Origin: Psychroserpens burtonensis DSM 12212
GTDB taxonomy: Bacteria > Bacteroidota > Bacteroidia > Flavobacteriales > Flavobacteriaceae
Direction of reading: 5' to 3'
DNA length: 64,000 nucleotides
Assembly (NCBI RefSeq): GCF_000425305.1
Contig: NZ_AUDE01000020.1
Span: forward strand, 1-64,000
Each line of letters opens with the position of its first letter. Position 1 is the first letter of the stretch. This document shows positions 56,863 to 64,000 of this stretch, piece after piece. The position numbers were made by a program, and so were the translations under genes. The notes below the pieces were generated by a model. That model saw only the letters and a list, made by a program, of their open reading frames with translations. It had not been told where the DNA came from and searched no databases.

Positions 56863-57084
56863 AGAATACAAAAATAGGTTTTTTCAGTTTAGGTTTCTTA
56901 ACCTATGTCCGTTTTCCGTGAAAAATGAATAGTTATCCTGCTAGGTTTCAAAAATATCACAGGTGTCTTTAAGACAATCTGGATTTTTTAAGACGAATTA
57001 TGCATTTATTTTTTAAAGAAAATAGACTTTAGTACGAAGTGAGGTCGTCATTTAATTAAATTATGAATGAGTTCTAACTTTGAT

Positions 57085-57114
57085 TTGTGTATATAAACAA
57101 ATACCTTATTTTTG
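57085..57114 (+). promoter_or_regulatory. ndk promoter TTG-N19-TATTTTTG
   Basis: The -33 TTG at 57085-57087 and an exact TAnnTTTG element at 57107-57114 are 19 bases apart, a full match to the Bacteroidota promoter. The expected start near 57120 gives a leader of about 16 bases with an A-rich ribosome-binding region. Confidence 0.7.
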
Positions 57115-57135
57115 CACAAAATTTAAAATATTAAA

Positions 57136-57555
57136 ATGGCTACAAATAGAACATTTACAATGCTTAAACCAGATTCTGTTGAAAAGGGGAATATTGGTGC
57201 AATTTTAGAAAAAATCACTGCTTCTGGTTTCAGAATCGTAGCAATGAAATTAACGCATTTGACAACCCAAGATGCTCAAGCATTTTATGAGGTTCACAAC
57301 GAAAGACCTTTTTATGGTGAATTAGTTGAGTACATGACAAGAGGACCAGTTGTTGCCGCTATCTTAGAAAAAGATAATGCAGTAGAAGATTTTAGAACGC
57401 TTATTGGTGCAACTAATCCTGCAGATGCAGCAGAAGGTACAATCAGAAAATTATACGCAGCTTCTATGGGAGAAAATGCAGTTCACGGAAGTGATAGTGA
57501 TGACAATGCAGCTATTGAAGGCGCATTCCATTTTGCTGGTAGAGAGATGTTTTAA
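57136..57555 (+). CDS. ndk: Nucleoside diphosphate kinase
   Basis: A 139-residue enzyme that balances NTP pools by phosphate exchange. [13 protein letters not shown] near the start, and the active-site [15 protein letters not shown] segment with the phosphorylated histidine at His117, match the family. Length is normal for this phylum. It has its own promoter and terminator and is therefore monocistronic. Confidence 0.97.
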   Translation: MATNRTFTMLKPDSVEKGNIGAILEKITASGFRIVAMKLTHLTTQDAQAFYEVHNERPFYGELVEYMTRGPVVAAILEKDNAVEDFRTLIGATNPADAAEGTIRKLYAASMGENAVHGSDSDDNAAIEGAFHFAGREMF

Positions 57556-57580
57556 TTAGAAGTTTTCTATACTATATTGA

Positions 57581-57608
57581 AAGTGCAACCCTTGGTTGCG
57601 CTTTTTTT
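57581..57608 (+). terminator. Rho-independent terminator after ndk
   Basis: A ten-base stem AAGTGCAACC paired with GGTTGCGCTT (one G-U pair) around a three-base loop is followed by a T7 run. Confidence 0.85.
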
Positions 57609-57778
57609 GTTCAAGGCTTAGCGGTTCTCAAAAACAATGTAGTTTCAGTATAAAAAACTACTTGATTCTTTAGTCTAAAGCTTTCAGTATGGGAAATAAG
57701 AATATCTAAACAACTTACAAACACATGTTGAACTACTTATTAGGCCAAATCAATTTATTGAAATCAAAGCTAAAATTG

Positions 57779-60034
57779 CTACTGTCCATCAACCAAAGAG
57801 ATGCGGTACCGTTCCGTCGTTTTCTTTAGGTTTTTTGAGAGGGACTGTAACCAATTCATATGGTTGGCAATTAAAAAGGCTTCCTGAAGACCATGAAGTG
57901 TTTCAGTATCCAATTCAATGTTACCTTGTCTGATACTTTCATCTCGTAAATTTGATAATTGCTGGTATTTACTTAACAACTTCTCTTGTGCATTTTCAGC
58001 AATTTGTTCAGCGTCTTTTGTCTTTATGTGAGATGGGTCAACACTATCGAACGACATTTGGAGCGTATTAGAAATTTTTTCGATAAGGACATGAAATTCT
58101 TTTGAAGCAGGAGTAGTCTTATGATTGATTATAAAATTACCTATAGACGCGATTGCCGAAATCATAGTTTGATTAAGCGTTACAATTTCATAAATGAGCT
58201 GAAACTCTTTCTGTTTTGATTTTGGGTCTTGAGTTAAACGTTGGAAGGCAGCATTCAAATTACCAATAGCAAGAAAAGCATCTTTCCGAGCCACATTATA
58301 AGAGAGTTTATGTTTAGATGTATCTTGATATAACTCTCGGGTTGCCAAAAGATATTTTCTGTTCATTTTTAATGCATTGAGAAGCACCTGAGTTAGATTA
58401 TCAGCTTCCCAACTTGGGAAAAGTACATAGTTCGCAACGACAGCGATAGTAGAGCCAATGATCGTATCGATGACGCGATATTGAATGACTTCAAAGGCAT
58501 TGGGATTGATAAAGGAATATACAAAGACGATACTAATGGTGATTAATGCAGCGGCAGATTTATAATTTTGCTGTATCAGTGAAAAAGCCAATACCAATGA
58601 ACCTATCGCTAATATGGAGTAAACCACTACATTTTGAGTAATCAGCACAATACCAACTGCAACAGCGGCACCAATGAATGTTCCGATAATACGATCTTTA
58701 GAGCGCACTTTCGTTAAACCATAGCTTGGTCGCATAATTACAACAATGGTTAGCAGAATCCAATAGGTATTTTGTATATCAAAAAAGAAGCCTAGAAGGT
58801 ATGCAAAGATAATAGCAATGGTAAAGCGCAATGAATGTCTAAATAGTTTAGAATCCAAGCTTAAATTTTGAATAAACACATTTAATCTGTATTCTTGGAG
58901 CGTTAAAAACTGACTCGAATCTTGTCTTCTTAAAGATATTTTGGAGGCTTCTTTGACATTCTCCATAGCACGTCTAATAGCTCTTATTTCTAGAAGTAAT
59001 TGTTCTTGATAATCGTATAGGTTTTTTAATAATAAGGCACCTTCACGAGCTTTAGGTAATTTGACAGTATTGATATAGTTTGTGATAGATTCGTTGGCTC
59101 TTGATAATGCTTTTATTAAAGTATCATTGTTTGGTATTTTATCATTTTGAATCAATAATTCAGATAAACGTATAAGATGGTTACCCATAAGTTTATTTAG
59201 CGTCTTAGAAGCTTTTAGGAATTCTTTTCGATGGCCAAAAATCTCATCGATCATTTTATAATCCAAATGTGTTGCTTCTATCAATTCGAAGATATTGATA
59301 GAAGAGAGAAAAATTAATAGTTGCTTTTCTTCGTAACGAGAACGTCCTGAGCGTTTGCGTTCGGTAAATAGAGTTTCTCGAAGTGTCTCGTGTTTCTCAT
59401 TGATTTGGTGTTGAAGTACGAAAATTTGTTTGAGAAGTTTATCACGCTTGGTTTTCTTTGTTAATAATTTGGCACGTAATTTTAAATATTCACCAATAAG
59501 TAGGAGCGTATCAGACAATAATTGATTCTGATCTTTTTTAGGCGCTAATTTTTGAAAAACAAAGGAAACGACTAAATACCAAAGACCACCAACGCCCATT
59601 AGTGCCACCTGAATTAAAATCTCTTGTGGTGTTTCTTTTTGAATAGCAAATGCCAATACCATGGCCAACAAGCCAGAAAAGGAAACTAAAGACGCTCTAA
59701 AACCATAAACAGAAATTAGGGATACGATAAAGGAAATGACTATAAGAGCGATTAGCAGAAGAAGTAGGAAAGGTTTTGAGAATAGTATTATCGCTGTAAT
59801 AACCATCGTTAAACCAATACTGATTAATATAGCATTGACCTTACGTTTGATACTTCCAGGAATATCGCCTGGTGCATTTAAAAAAGTACCGACAACAACA
59901 GCAGGAGCATATTCGAAATAGCCTAAAAAATATAAGACACCAAAGGGTACAACAATACCAACACCAAGTCGAATACCTCGATCAAAGTTGGAACTTTTTA
60001 AAAATAATTCTAACTGTTTTAATTTTTCTCTCAA
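57779..60034 (-). CDS. FUSC-family membrane protein
   Basis: A 751-residue inner-membrane protein of the fusaric-acid-resistance/YccS-like (FUSC) family. Hydrophobic clusters are at about 20-150 and 395-530, each with about five helices, and cytoplasmic helical domains lie between and after them. The second cluster shows the family pattern MRPSYGLTKVRSKDRIIGTFIGAAVAV. Family members export aromatic acids or lipids; the cargo here is unknown. It is transcribed alone with a -7 element close upstream. There is no membrane-fusion partner beside it. Confidence 0.88.
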   Translation of the reverse strand: MREKLKQLELFLKSSNFDRGIRLGVGIVVPFGVLYFLGYFEYAPAVVVGTFLNAPGDIPGSIKRKVNAILISIGLTMVITAIILFSKPFLLLLLIALIVISFIVSLISVYGFRASLVSFSGLLAMVLAFAIQKETPQEILIQVALMGVGGLWYLVVSFVFQKLAPKKDQNQLLSDTLLLIGEYLKLRAKLLTKKTKRDKLLKQIFVLQHQINEKHETLRETLFTERKRSGRSRYEEKQLLIFLSSINIFELIEATHLDYKMIDEIFGHRKEFLKASKTLNKLMGNHLIRLSELLIQNDKIPNNDTLIKALSRANESITNYINTVKLPKAREGALLLKNLYDYQEQLLLEIRAIRRAMENVKEASKISLRRQDSSQFLTLQEYRLNVFIQNLSLDSKLFRHSLRFTIAIIFAYLLGFFFDIQNTYWILLTIVVIMRPSYGLTKVRSKDRIIGTFIGAAVAVGIVLITQNVVVYSILAIGSLVLAFSLIQQNYKSAAALITISIVFVYSFINPNAFEVIQYRVIDTIIGSTIAVVANYVLFPSWEADNLTQVLLNALKMNRKYLLATRELYQDTSKHKLSYNVARKDAFLAIGNLNAAFQRLTQDPKSKQKEFQLIYEIVTLNQTMISAIASIGNFIINHKTTPASKEFHVLIEKISNTLQMSFDSVDPSHIKTKDAEQIAENAQEKLLSKYQQLSNLRDESIRQGNIELDTETLHGLQEAFLIANHMNWLQSLSKNLKKTTERYRISLVDGQ

Positions 60035-60054
60035 TTGGATTTACAATTTGATTG

Positions 60055-60062
60055 CAAAGTTA
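60055..60062 (-). promoter_or_regulatory. Candidate -7 element TAACTTTG upstream of FUSC gene
   Basis: The octamer TAACTTTG on the minus strand ends 21 bases before the FUSC ATG, the same octamer as at rnpB, dnaX and pepD. No -33 TTG is visible. Confidence 0.4.
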
Positions 60063-60276
60063 GAGTAATTGAGCTAAAGTACGGTCTACTAAAATTGTTT
60101 TAGTTGTGGTTTGAGTTGTATATTTAAGAAAATGTCTAGTGTGAAATTATGTTGTAGAAGCTTTCTTAAGTTTTGTCTTTTTGATCCGGAAAGCTATTAG
60201 GAGAATGAATCACTTTTTTAGTAAGGAATTTTAAGGTTTATTAATTGTGTATCTTTAAAATTATAATTAATTATTT

Positions 60277-61254
60277 ATGATCAAAGTTTTTAGACGTATT
60301 TGGCAGGAACTATTCTCTCAACATAATTATGGTTTTAATGGTAAAATTATAATAGTTTTAACCCTATTGATAGCTAGTTCTATGTTTTCCCAACCACCAC
60401 CAACATGCGAAGCAAACGGAAATTCAGGATTTGGAGGAGCTGTGGGCGAAGGCCATTTTTTATTCACTGGCGAATTCAGTAATCCAATAATATTTGCCAT
60501 GACTACTAGCGGTAATGAAATAAACGATATTTTCGTTTTATATATAGATACAGGTGCCCCTGGGCGCAATGAAATTGATCTTACAGTTGATGATGACACC
60601 AACGACCAAACTATTGCAATATCAAATAGTAATGCTTTTGGTAATGGAAGTATTGTCAATTTTCCAGCTGGTTTTGAAGCTTCTTATGCTGTGGCTTTAG
60701 ATATGAATTCTGGCGGTTTGTGGTCCATACCAAGTACAGGCGCTGTAGGAGAAGGAGAATTAGAGTTTGTGACGTCTGTTAACTCTACTTTAGAATCGAA
60801 TACACAATCTTTTTACGAGTTCAGTTTTAATTGGGAAGATCTTGGACTAACTAGTCCAAATGAGTTCAATTTTGTAGGACTTTATGTTAGTAATACAGCG
60901 TATTCCTCAGACGAAGGTTATGGTGAAGGAATTGCTATTGGAACAGAAGGTTCTGATGCTATAACATTTACGGGCTACCTCACTTTACCTGGTTGTGACG
61001 CTGTACTAAGTACATTAGCTAAGTCATTTAGTATGATTACTAGTTATTATGTAAATGGTCAGTTGTTTATAAAAGGCATCAATGAGTTAGCTATAATTAG
61101 TGTTTATGATTTACAAGGTCGAGAACTATTTAGAAATCAGTATGAAATCCAAGACGCCTTACCAATACCATTAGAGCTTAATGATAATAAATTACAATTT
61201 ATTATTATCGAAAGCTCTAATAAAAGAAAAGTGCTAAAAGTAATTTCTAATTAA
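60277..61254 (+). CDS. Secreted protein with probable T9SS-type C-terminus
   Basis: A 325-residue exported protein with an unusually long N-terminal region before its signal core: MIKVFRRIWQELF, then hydrophobic IIIVLTLLIASSMFS, cleavage near residue 43. The mature domain is beta-rich with HFLFTGEFSNPIIFAM and DIFVLYIDTGAPGRNEID, and a central FSFNWEDLGLTSPNEFNFVG. The last 70 residues resemble a sorting domain: NELAIISVYDLQGRELF and ends KRKVLKVISN, close to the form VYDLxGR seen in T9SS signals. Function unknown. Confidence 0.78.
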   Translation: MIKVFRRIWQELFSQHNYGFNGKIIIVLTLLIASSMFSQPPPTCEANGNSGFGGAVGEGHFLFTGEFSNPIIFAMTTSGNEINDIFVLYIDTGAPGRNEIDLTVDDDTNDQTIAISNSNAFGNGSIVNFPAGFEASYAVALDMNSGGLWSIPSTGAVGEGELEFVTSVNSTLESNTQSFYEFSFNWEDLGLTSPNEFNFVGLYVSNTAYSSDEGYGEGIAIGTEGSDAITFTGYLTLPGCDAVLSTLAKSFSMITSYYVNGQLFIKGINELAIISVYDLQGRELFRNQYEIQDALPIPLELNDNKLQFIIIESSNKRKVLKVISN

Positions 61255-61318
61255 TAATGTATCAAGCCTAAAAGAATTAGCAGCACTATTATGATCTAAC
61301 GCAAATTAGTTATGGTTT

Positions 61319-62107
61319 TTAGTCAATCCAAAAAGTGCCTATTGAATACGTTTTCGCTTGACCACTAATGATGACTCTATCGTTTTTATCTTGACAGTTT
61401 AATGTTCCAACTCTATCAGAGATTTGCATAGCAGAAAGTTCTTTTTTGTTAAGTCTCTTTGACCAAAATGGAATTAAAGAGCAATGAGCTGAACCAGTCA
61501 CTGGATCTTCTAAAATTAAGGCTTGAGGTGTAAAAAACCGTGATACAAAATCACAATCATTACCTTTAGACGTGACAATAACACCACCTGGATTTAGGTT
61601 TATTTGGTCAAATGTTTGTCTGTCAATTTTGATGTTTTTTATATCTTCTTGAGAATCATAAATTAAGACGTAATCTCTTGATTTAAATACCTCCTTTGGT
61701 AATATGTTTAGTGATTTTTCTATTATTTCAGGTAGTTTAGAAATCAAGGGCATTCTTGATGGAAAATCTAAAAAATAGAAATCATTTTGCATGAAAACAG
61801 TGAGGTCTCCACTCAAGGTTTCAAATATAATTTTGTCTTTAGGATAATTTAAAATTGATTTTAAACAATGGGCAGTTGCAAGAGTTGCGTGACCGCATAA
61901 ATCCATTTCAATTTCTGGAGTAAACCATCGTAAATGTATTTTATCTCCTTTGTCAACATAAAATGCAGTTTCTGCAACCGCATTTTCTCTCGTTATTTTT
62001 AAAAGTAAGTCGTCTGATAACCATTCGTCTAAAGGCACTACACAAGCTGGATTTCCACCAAAAACAGTATTAGTAAATGCGTCTATTTGATAAAGGTCTA
62101 ATTTCAT
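61319..62107 (-). CDS. PhzF-family isomerase
   Basis: A 262-residue enzyme of the diaminopimelate epimerase-like PhzF family. QIDAFTNTVFGGNPACVV lies at 7-24, the catalytic Glu46 is in ENAVAETAFYV, and LRWFTPEIEMDLCGHATLA is at about 58-76. GSAHCSLIPFW at the C-terminal half is conserved. PhzF itself isomerises DHHA in phenazine synthesis, but no other phenazine gene is present, so the substrate is unknown. Transcribed alone. Confidence 0.9.
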   Translation of the reverse strand: MKLDLYQIDAFTNTVFGGNPACVVPLDEWLSDDLLLKITRENAVAETAFYVDKGDKIHLRWFTPEIEMDLCGHATLATAHCLKSILNYPKDKIIFETLSGDLTVFMQNDFYFLDFPSRMPLISKLPEIIEKSLNILPKEVFKSRDYVLIYDSQEDIKNIKIDRQTFDQINLNPGGVIVTSKGNDCDFVSRFFTPQALILEDPVTGSAHCSLIPFWSKRLNKKELSAMQISDRVGTLNCQDKNDRVIISGQAKTYSIGTFWID

Positions 62108-62232
62108 GTCTCGTGAAGGTCGTAATTGTAGTTCGCGTTTGGTAGTTGTTTAAACAACTAATTTAGCTAAAATGGAATTAACCAAAGAGAATTCCAAAGA
62201 AGTTTTCCAAGCAGGCTAAAACTAGTAATAAA

Positions 62233-62352
62233 TTATAAACTTATATGAATATGTACCCCGTCAATAGTTGCATCCTTAATGATTTTCGATAGTTGCTTAT
62301 CTTTTTTCTTCTTTTCTCCCAACATCTAGATCATTTCTTCATCACTTAATTG
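62233..62352 (-). pseudogene. Short remnant of an unknown gene
   Basis: In one frame the minus strand reads QLSDEEMI, a TAG stop, MLGEKKKKDKQLSKI and IDGVHIHISL, then TAA. The helical, charged, HIHI-ended text looks like the end of a real protein, and the TAG splits it. An intact 30-residue peptide from the ATG at 62323-62325 is an alternative. Family not recognised. Confidence 0.4.
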
Positions 62353-62470
62353 TTAATTTACAAAAGTAAAGTTGTTAACTTATATGATGTATAAACTTAA
62401 CTTTATAATTCCGTAGAGGGGAGCTATTTTTATTTCTAATTTTATTTAAGGCGTTAATAATTAAAATATA

Positions 62471-62875
62471 TTGTTCTTGTTTCTGGTCATTATGGTTGCC
62501 GACTGTACTTCGAAAAACGGTGGTGAAAAACAAGTAATTGATGCTGATAAATAGCTCGAAAGAGATTTAAAAATGCATCACAAGGAAGGGGCCTCCTATT
62601 TAGGTGGAGATACATCTGTAATGAATTAACAAAACTTTACTAAGGATATTGTTATAGTAACAGTTGAAGTTAATCTGGCTGGAATTGATGAGTGCAAAGC
62701 TTACCACTTAAACTATTTGACTGGCTTTACTGAAATTAAATAGACCATTATTGACGCTTTTGGGCGAGGAGGTAAACTGGTCAAACACTGAAACTTTAGA
62801 GGGAAGCACATTGGAATGTTCTTCGGAATTGCTCCAATAGCAATTTTTTTAGATTTAGCCAGAAGGACTCTTTAA
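62471..62875 (+). pseudogene. Lipoprotein gene remnant with four in-frame stops
   Basis: One frame, from a TTG at 62471, gives a hydrophobic stretch ILFLFLVIMVADC (lipobox-like VADC), then TSKNGGEKQVIDADK, and stops TAG (62552), TAA (62627), TAG (62741) and TGA (62789) break an otherwise protein-like sequence ending FLDLARRTL at 62873-62875. The segment VKH-stop-NFRGKHIGM is consistent with Trp changed to TGA. No ATG start remains ahead of the signal, so the start was probably lost too. Product unknown. Confidence 0.6.
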
Positions 62876-63123
62876 TACTAAGAATAATTACTGCAAATTC
62901 GAGAAGGTATTTAATTAATTTTTTTTCGTCATCGATGCTAATTAATAGGAGTACCTAAAACAGGATAAATTATTCATCTCTTAATTTCGAATCAATTTAT
63001 GGCTACAAGAAACACTAATATTAGTTATTAGTTTTCAAGTAGTAAGTCGGGATTATAATTATTGGTGAATGGTTTGTTGCGTTTTTAAGCCATTAACTTA
63101 ATATTATTTCAGATGATAATGCT

Positions 63124-63576
63124 TTACTTTAAACCTAGCGTCACAAATAGGTGAGATTTTATTTTCCATACATTAGACGTTTTAATCCACATGGCTGAAT
63201 ACTTCCCATTGACTAAAGATTCATCACTTTTTTCTGGTTGGTATCCATTCCAAATTCCAGTTTCCCAAGCCAATCCTATTTTTTCATTAACTATAAGTTC
63301 TTTTGTTTCGCGAACCAGATATATTTTACTTTTTCCGCCATCTAAAATATATTTTTCTAATGCTTTTTTTCCAGACAATAAATTTCCATTTCCCGTTGTT
63401 GTCAAAACGTCATCTGTTAGATATGAAAGCACTACTTCTTCGTTGTGTGACTTAAGAGCTAGATTTGAAGCCTCTCTAATTGCTAATATTTGCTCTTCAT
63501 TAGTTTGCGATAATAGTTCTGATGTGCACATAAAAAGGTAAAGAACTATAAAAAGGAGGTGTTTCGTGTTTTTCAT
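63124..63576 (-). CDS. DUF4440/SnoaL-like exported protein
   Basis: A 150-residue protein with a signal peptide ending SELLSQ|T at about residue 24. The mature domain is NTF2-like: ILAIREASNLALKSHNEEVVLSYLTDDVL, LLSGKKALEKYI, GLAWETGIWNGY and SAMWIKTSNVWKIKSHLFVTL. This is the DUF4440 pattern, often a small-molecule binding or isomerase-like fold in the periplasm. Transcribed alone, function unknown. Confidence 0.85.
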   Translation of the reverse strand: MKNTKHLLFIVLYLFMCTSELLSQTNEEQILAIREASNLALKSHNEEVVLSYLTDDVLTTTGNGNLLSGKKALEKYILDGGKSKIYLVRETKELIVNEKIGLAWETGIWNGYQPEKSDESLVNGKYSAMWIKTSNVWKIKSHLFVTLGLK

Positions 63577-63634
63577 TTATTCTATACTTTGTTGGTGCTC
63601 GTTTTTATTTATTTTAGCCATGTTTTAGAGTCAA

Positions 63635-64000
63635 TTATGGGCAAGAGCTGATAACAGACAATGCGAAATCAACAAGAAATTGATATTTATCTGTATTGTT
63701 ACTATCACCTATACTGTGCACTAGCGCCGTTCTGTCTCCGATGCCTAAGGCTTGATACTTGTTTATAATTATTATACCGTTTTCTGGGTCATGTGCATCT
63801 GGGTTTATTGGGTTCTCGGATGATCCTGGTTCTCTACCATAAACAAAGTAAATTGGTGCTGATGATATATTTACTTCGTCTGTTGGAGACCACCAATTAG
63901 GATCTGTCCAAGTACCATCAGGAAGTGCATTATAAAAATAAAACCCTTTAATATTTGGGCTCTCTTGGTGTCCATATTTCCAGCTGATAATGCTTCCACG
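63635..64000 (-). CDS. C-terminal part of a protein of unknown function
   Basis: The frame is open from the window edge to a TAA at 63635-63637, 121 codons, with the start beyond the window. The sequence is WxW/aromatic-rich: YGHQESPNIKGFYFYNALPDG, PNWWSPTDEVNISSAPIYFV and EPGSSENPINPDAHDPENG, ending FALSVISSCP. It looks like part of a beta-rich extracellular protein. Family not recognised. Confidence 0.65.
   Translation of the reverse strand, partial: RGSIISWKYGHQESPNIKGFYFYNALPDGTWTDPNWWSPTDEVNISSAPIYFVYGREPGSSENPINPDAHDPENGIIIINKYQALGIGDRTALVHSIGDSNNTDKYQFLVDFALSVISSCP

Larger units (their letters stand above)
62108..63123. other. Decaying 1-kb region with gene remnants
   Basis: This stretch lies between the PhzF-like gene and the DUF4440 gene and has no intact gene. 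I can read a small minus-strand remnant (62233-62352) and a plus-strand lipoprotein remnant (62471-62875), both with in-frame stops. A copy of CTTCGGAA is at 62821-62828. The rest is AT-rich and carries no recognisable transposon or RNA gene. Confidence 0.6.

Overview
The window is AT-rich, roughly one-third GC by eye. It reads as chromosomal DNA of a marine-type member of the Flavobacteriaceae (Bacteroidota). The evidence is a GldI gliding lipoprotein, a type IX secretion (T9SS) C-terminal sorting domain, many SCxx/NCxx lipoproteins, Bacteroidota-only families (DUF3822, DUF3810, DUF6503, OstA-like), a cyclophilin-FKBP fusion, and promoter elements of the Bacteroidota form TTG-N17-23-TAnnTTTG. 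I saw no tRNA, CRISPR array, prophage or intact insertion sequence.

Layout. 1-2660 (-): N-terminal part of a giant secreted protein with 79-residue HYR-like repeats. 3144-6587 (+): polyphosphate operon sixA-ppk1-ppx. 7334-10231 (-): dnaX, a lipoprotein and miaE. 10358-11305 (-): a secreted-protein gene cut by one in-frame TGA. 11392-11708 (+): RNase P RNA. 11784-15397 (-): two small exported proteins, rsmD, DUF3822 and a membrane protein. 15602-17029 (+): RecD-like helicase. 17510-21242 (+): lipopolysaccharide-type operon kdsB, HAD, CAT-like acetyltransferase, a KdnB-like oxidoreductase and an acyltransferase, pointing to 8-amino-Kdo (Kdo8N). 22031-31745 (-): DUF349 protein, aroE, two DUF368 (PopT-type) membrane proteins, TPR protein, class III aminotransferase, OstA-like LPS transport protein. 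32056-36103 (-): purA, fur, relA/spoT. 36193-38469 (-): a lipoprotein gene with four in-frame stops and no frameshift. 38576-40793 (-): M48 protease and TrmH-family methyltransferase. 40994-46317 (+): T9SS cargo protein and DUF6503 lipoprotein. 46401-51987 (-): tandem amidohydrolase genes and DUF3810. 52524-53987 (+): pepD. 54070-56862 (-): dual PPIase, gldI, nrnA. 57136 (+): ndk. 57779 (-): FUSC-family membrane protein. 60277 (+): secreted protein. 61319 (-): PhzF-like. 62108-63123: a decaying region with gene remnants. 63124-64000 (-): DUF4440 protein and the C-terminal end of an unknown protein.

Most genes are housekeeping or envelope functions: polyphosphate and (p)ppGpp physiology, envelope building (Kdo8N, lipid-carrier recycling, LPS transport), secretion and gliding, and periplasmic folding and proteolysis.

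Two signals go beyond ordinary annotation. First, the 8-mer CTTCGGAA (extended CTTCGGAAAT) occurs 18 times, nine on each strand, in coding DNA of several reading phases and in gaps. Every TTCGGAA 7-mer I found has the leading C. About one copy would be expected by chance, so this looks like a genome-wide dispersed signal such as a DNA-uptake-type sequence. Second, three loci appear disabled by in-frame nonsense codons without any frameshift, and a fourth by two one-base deletions.
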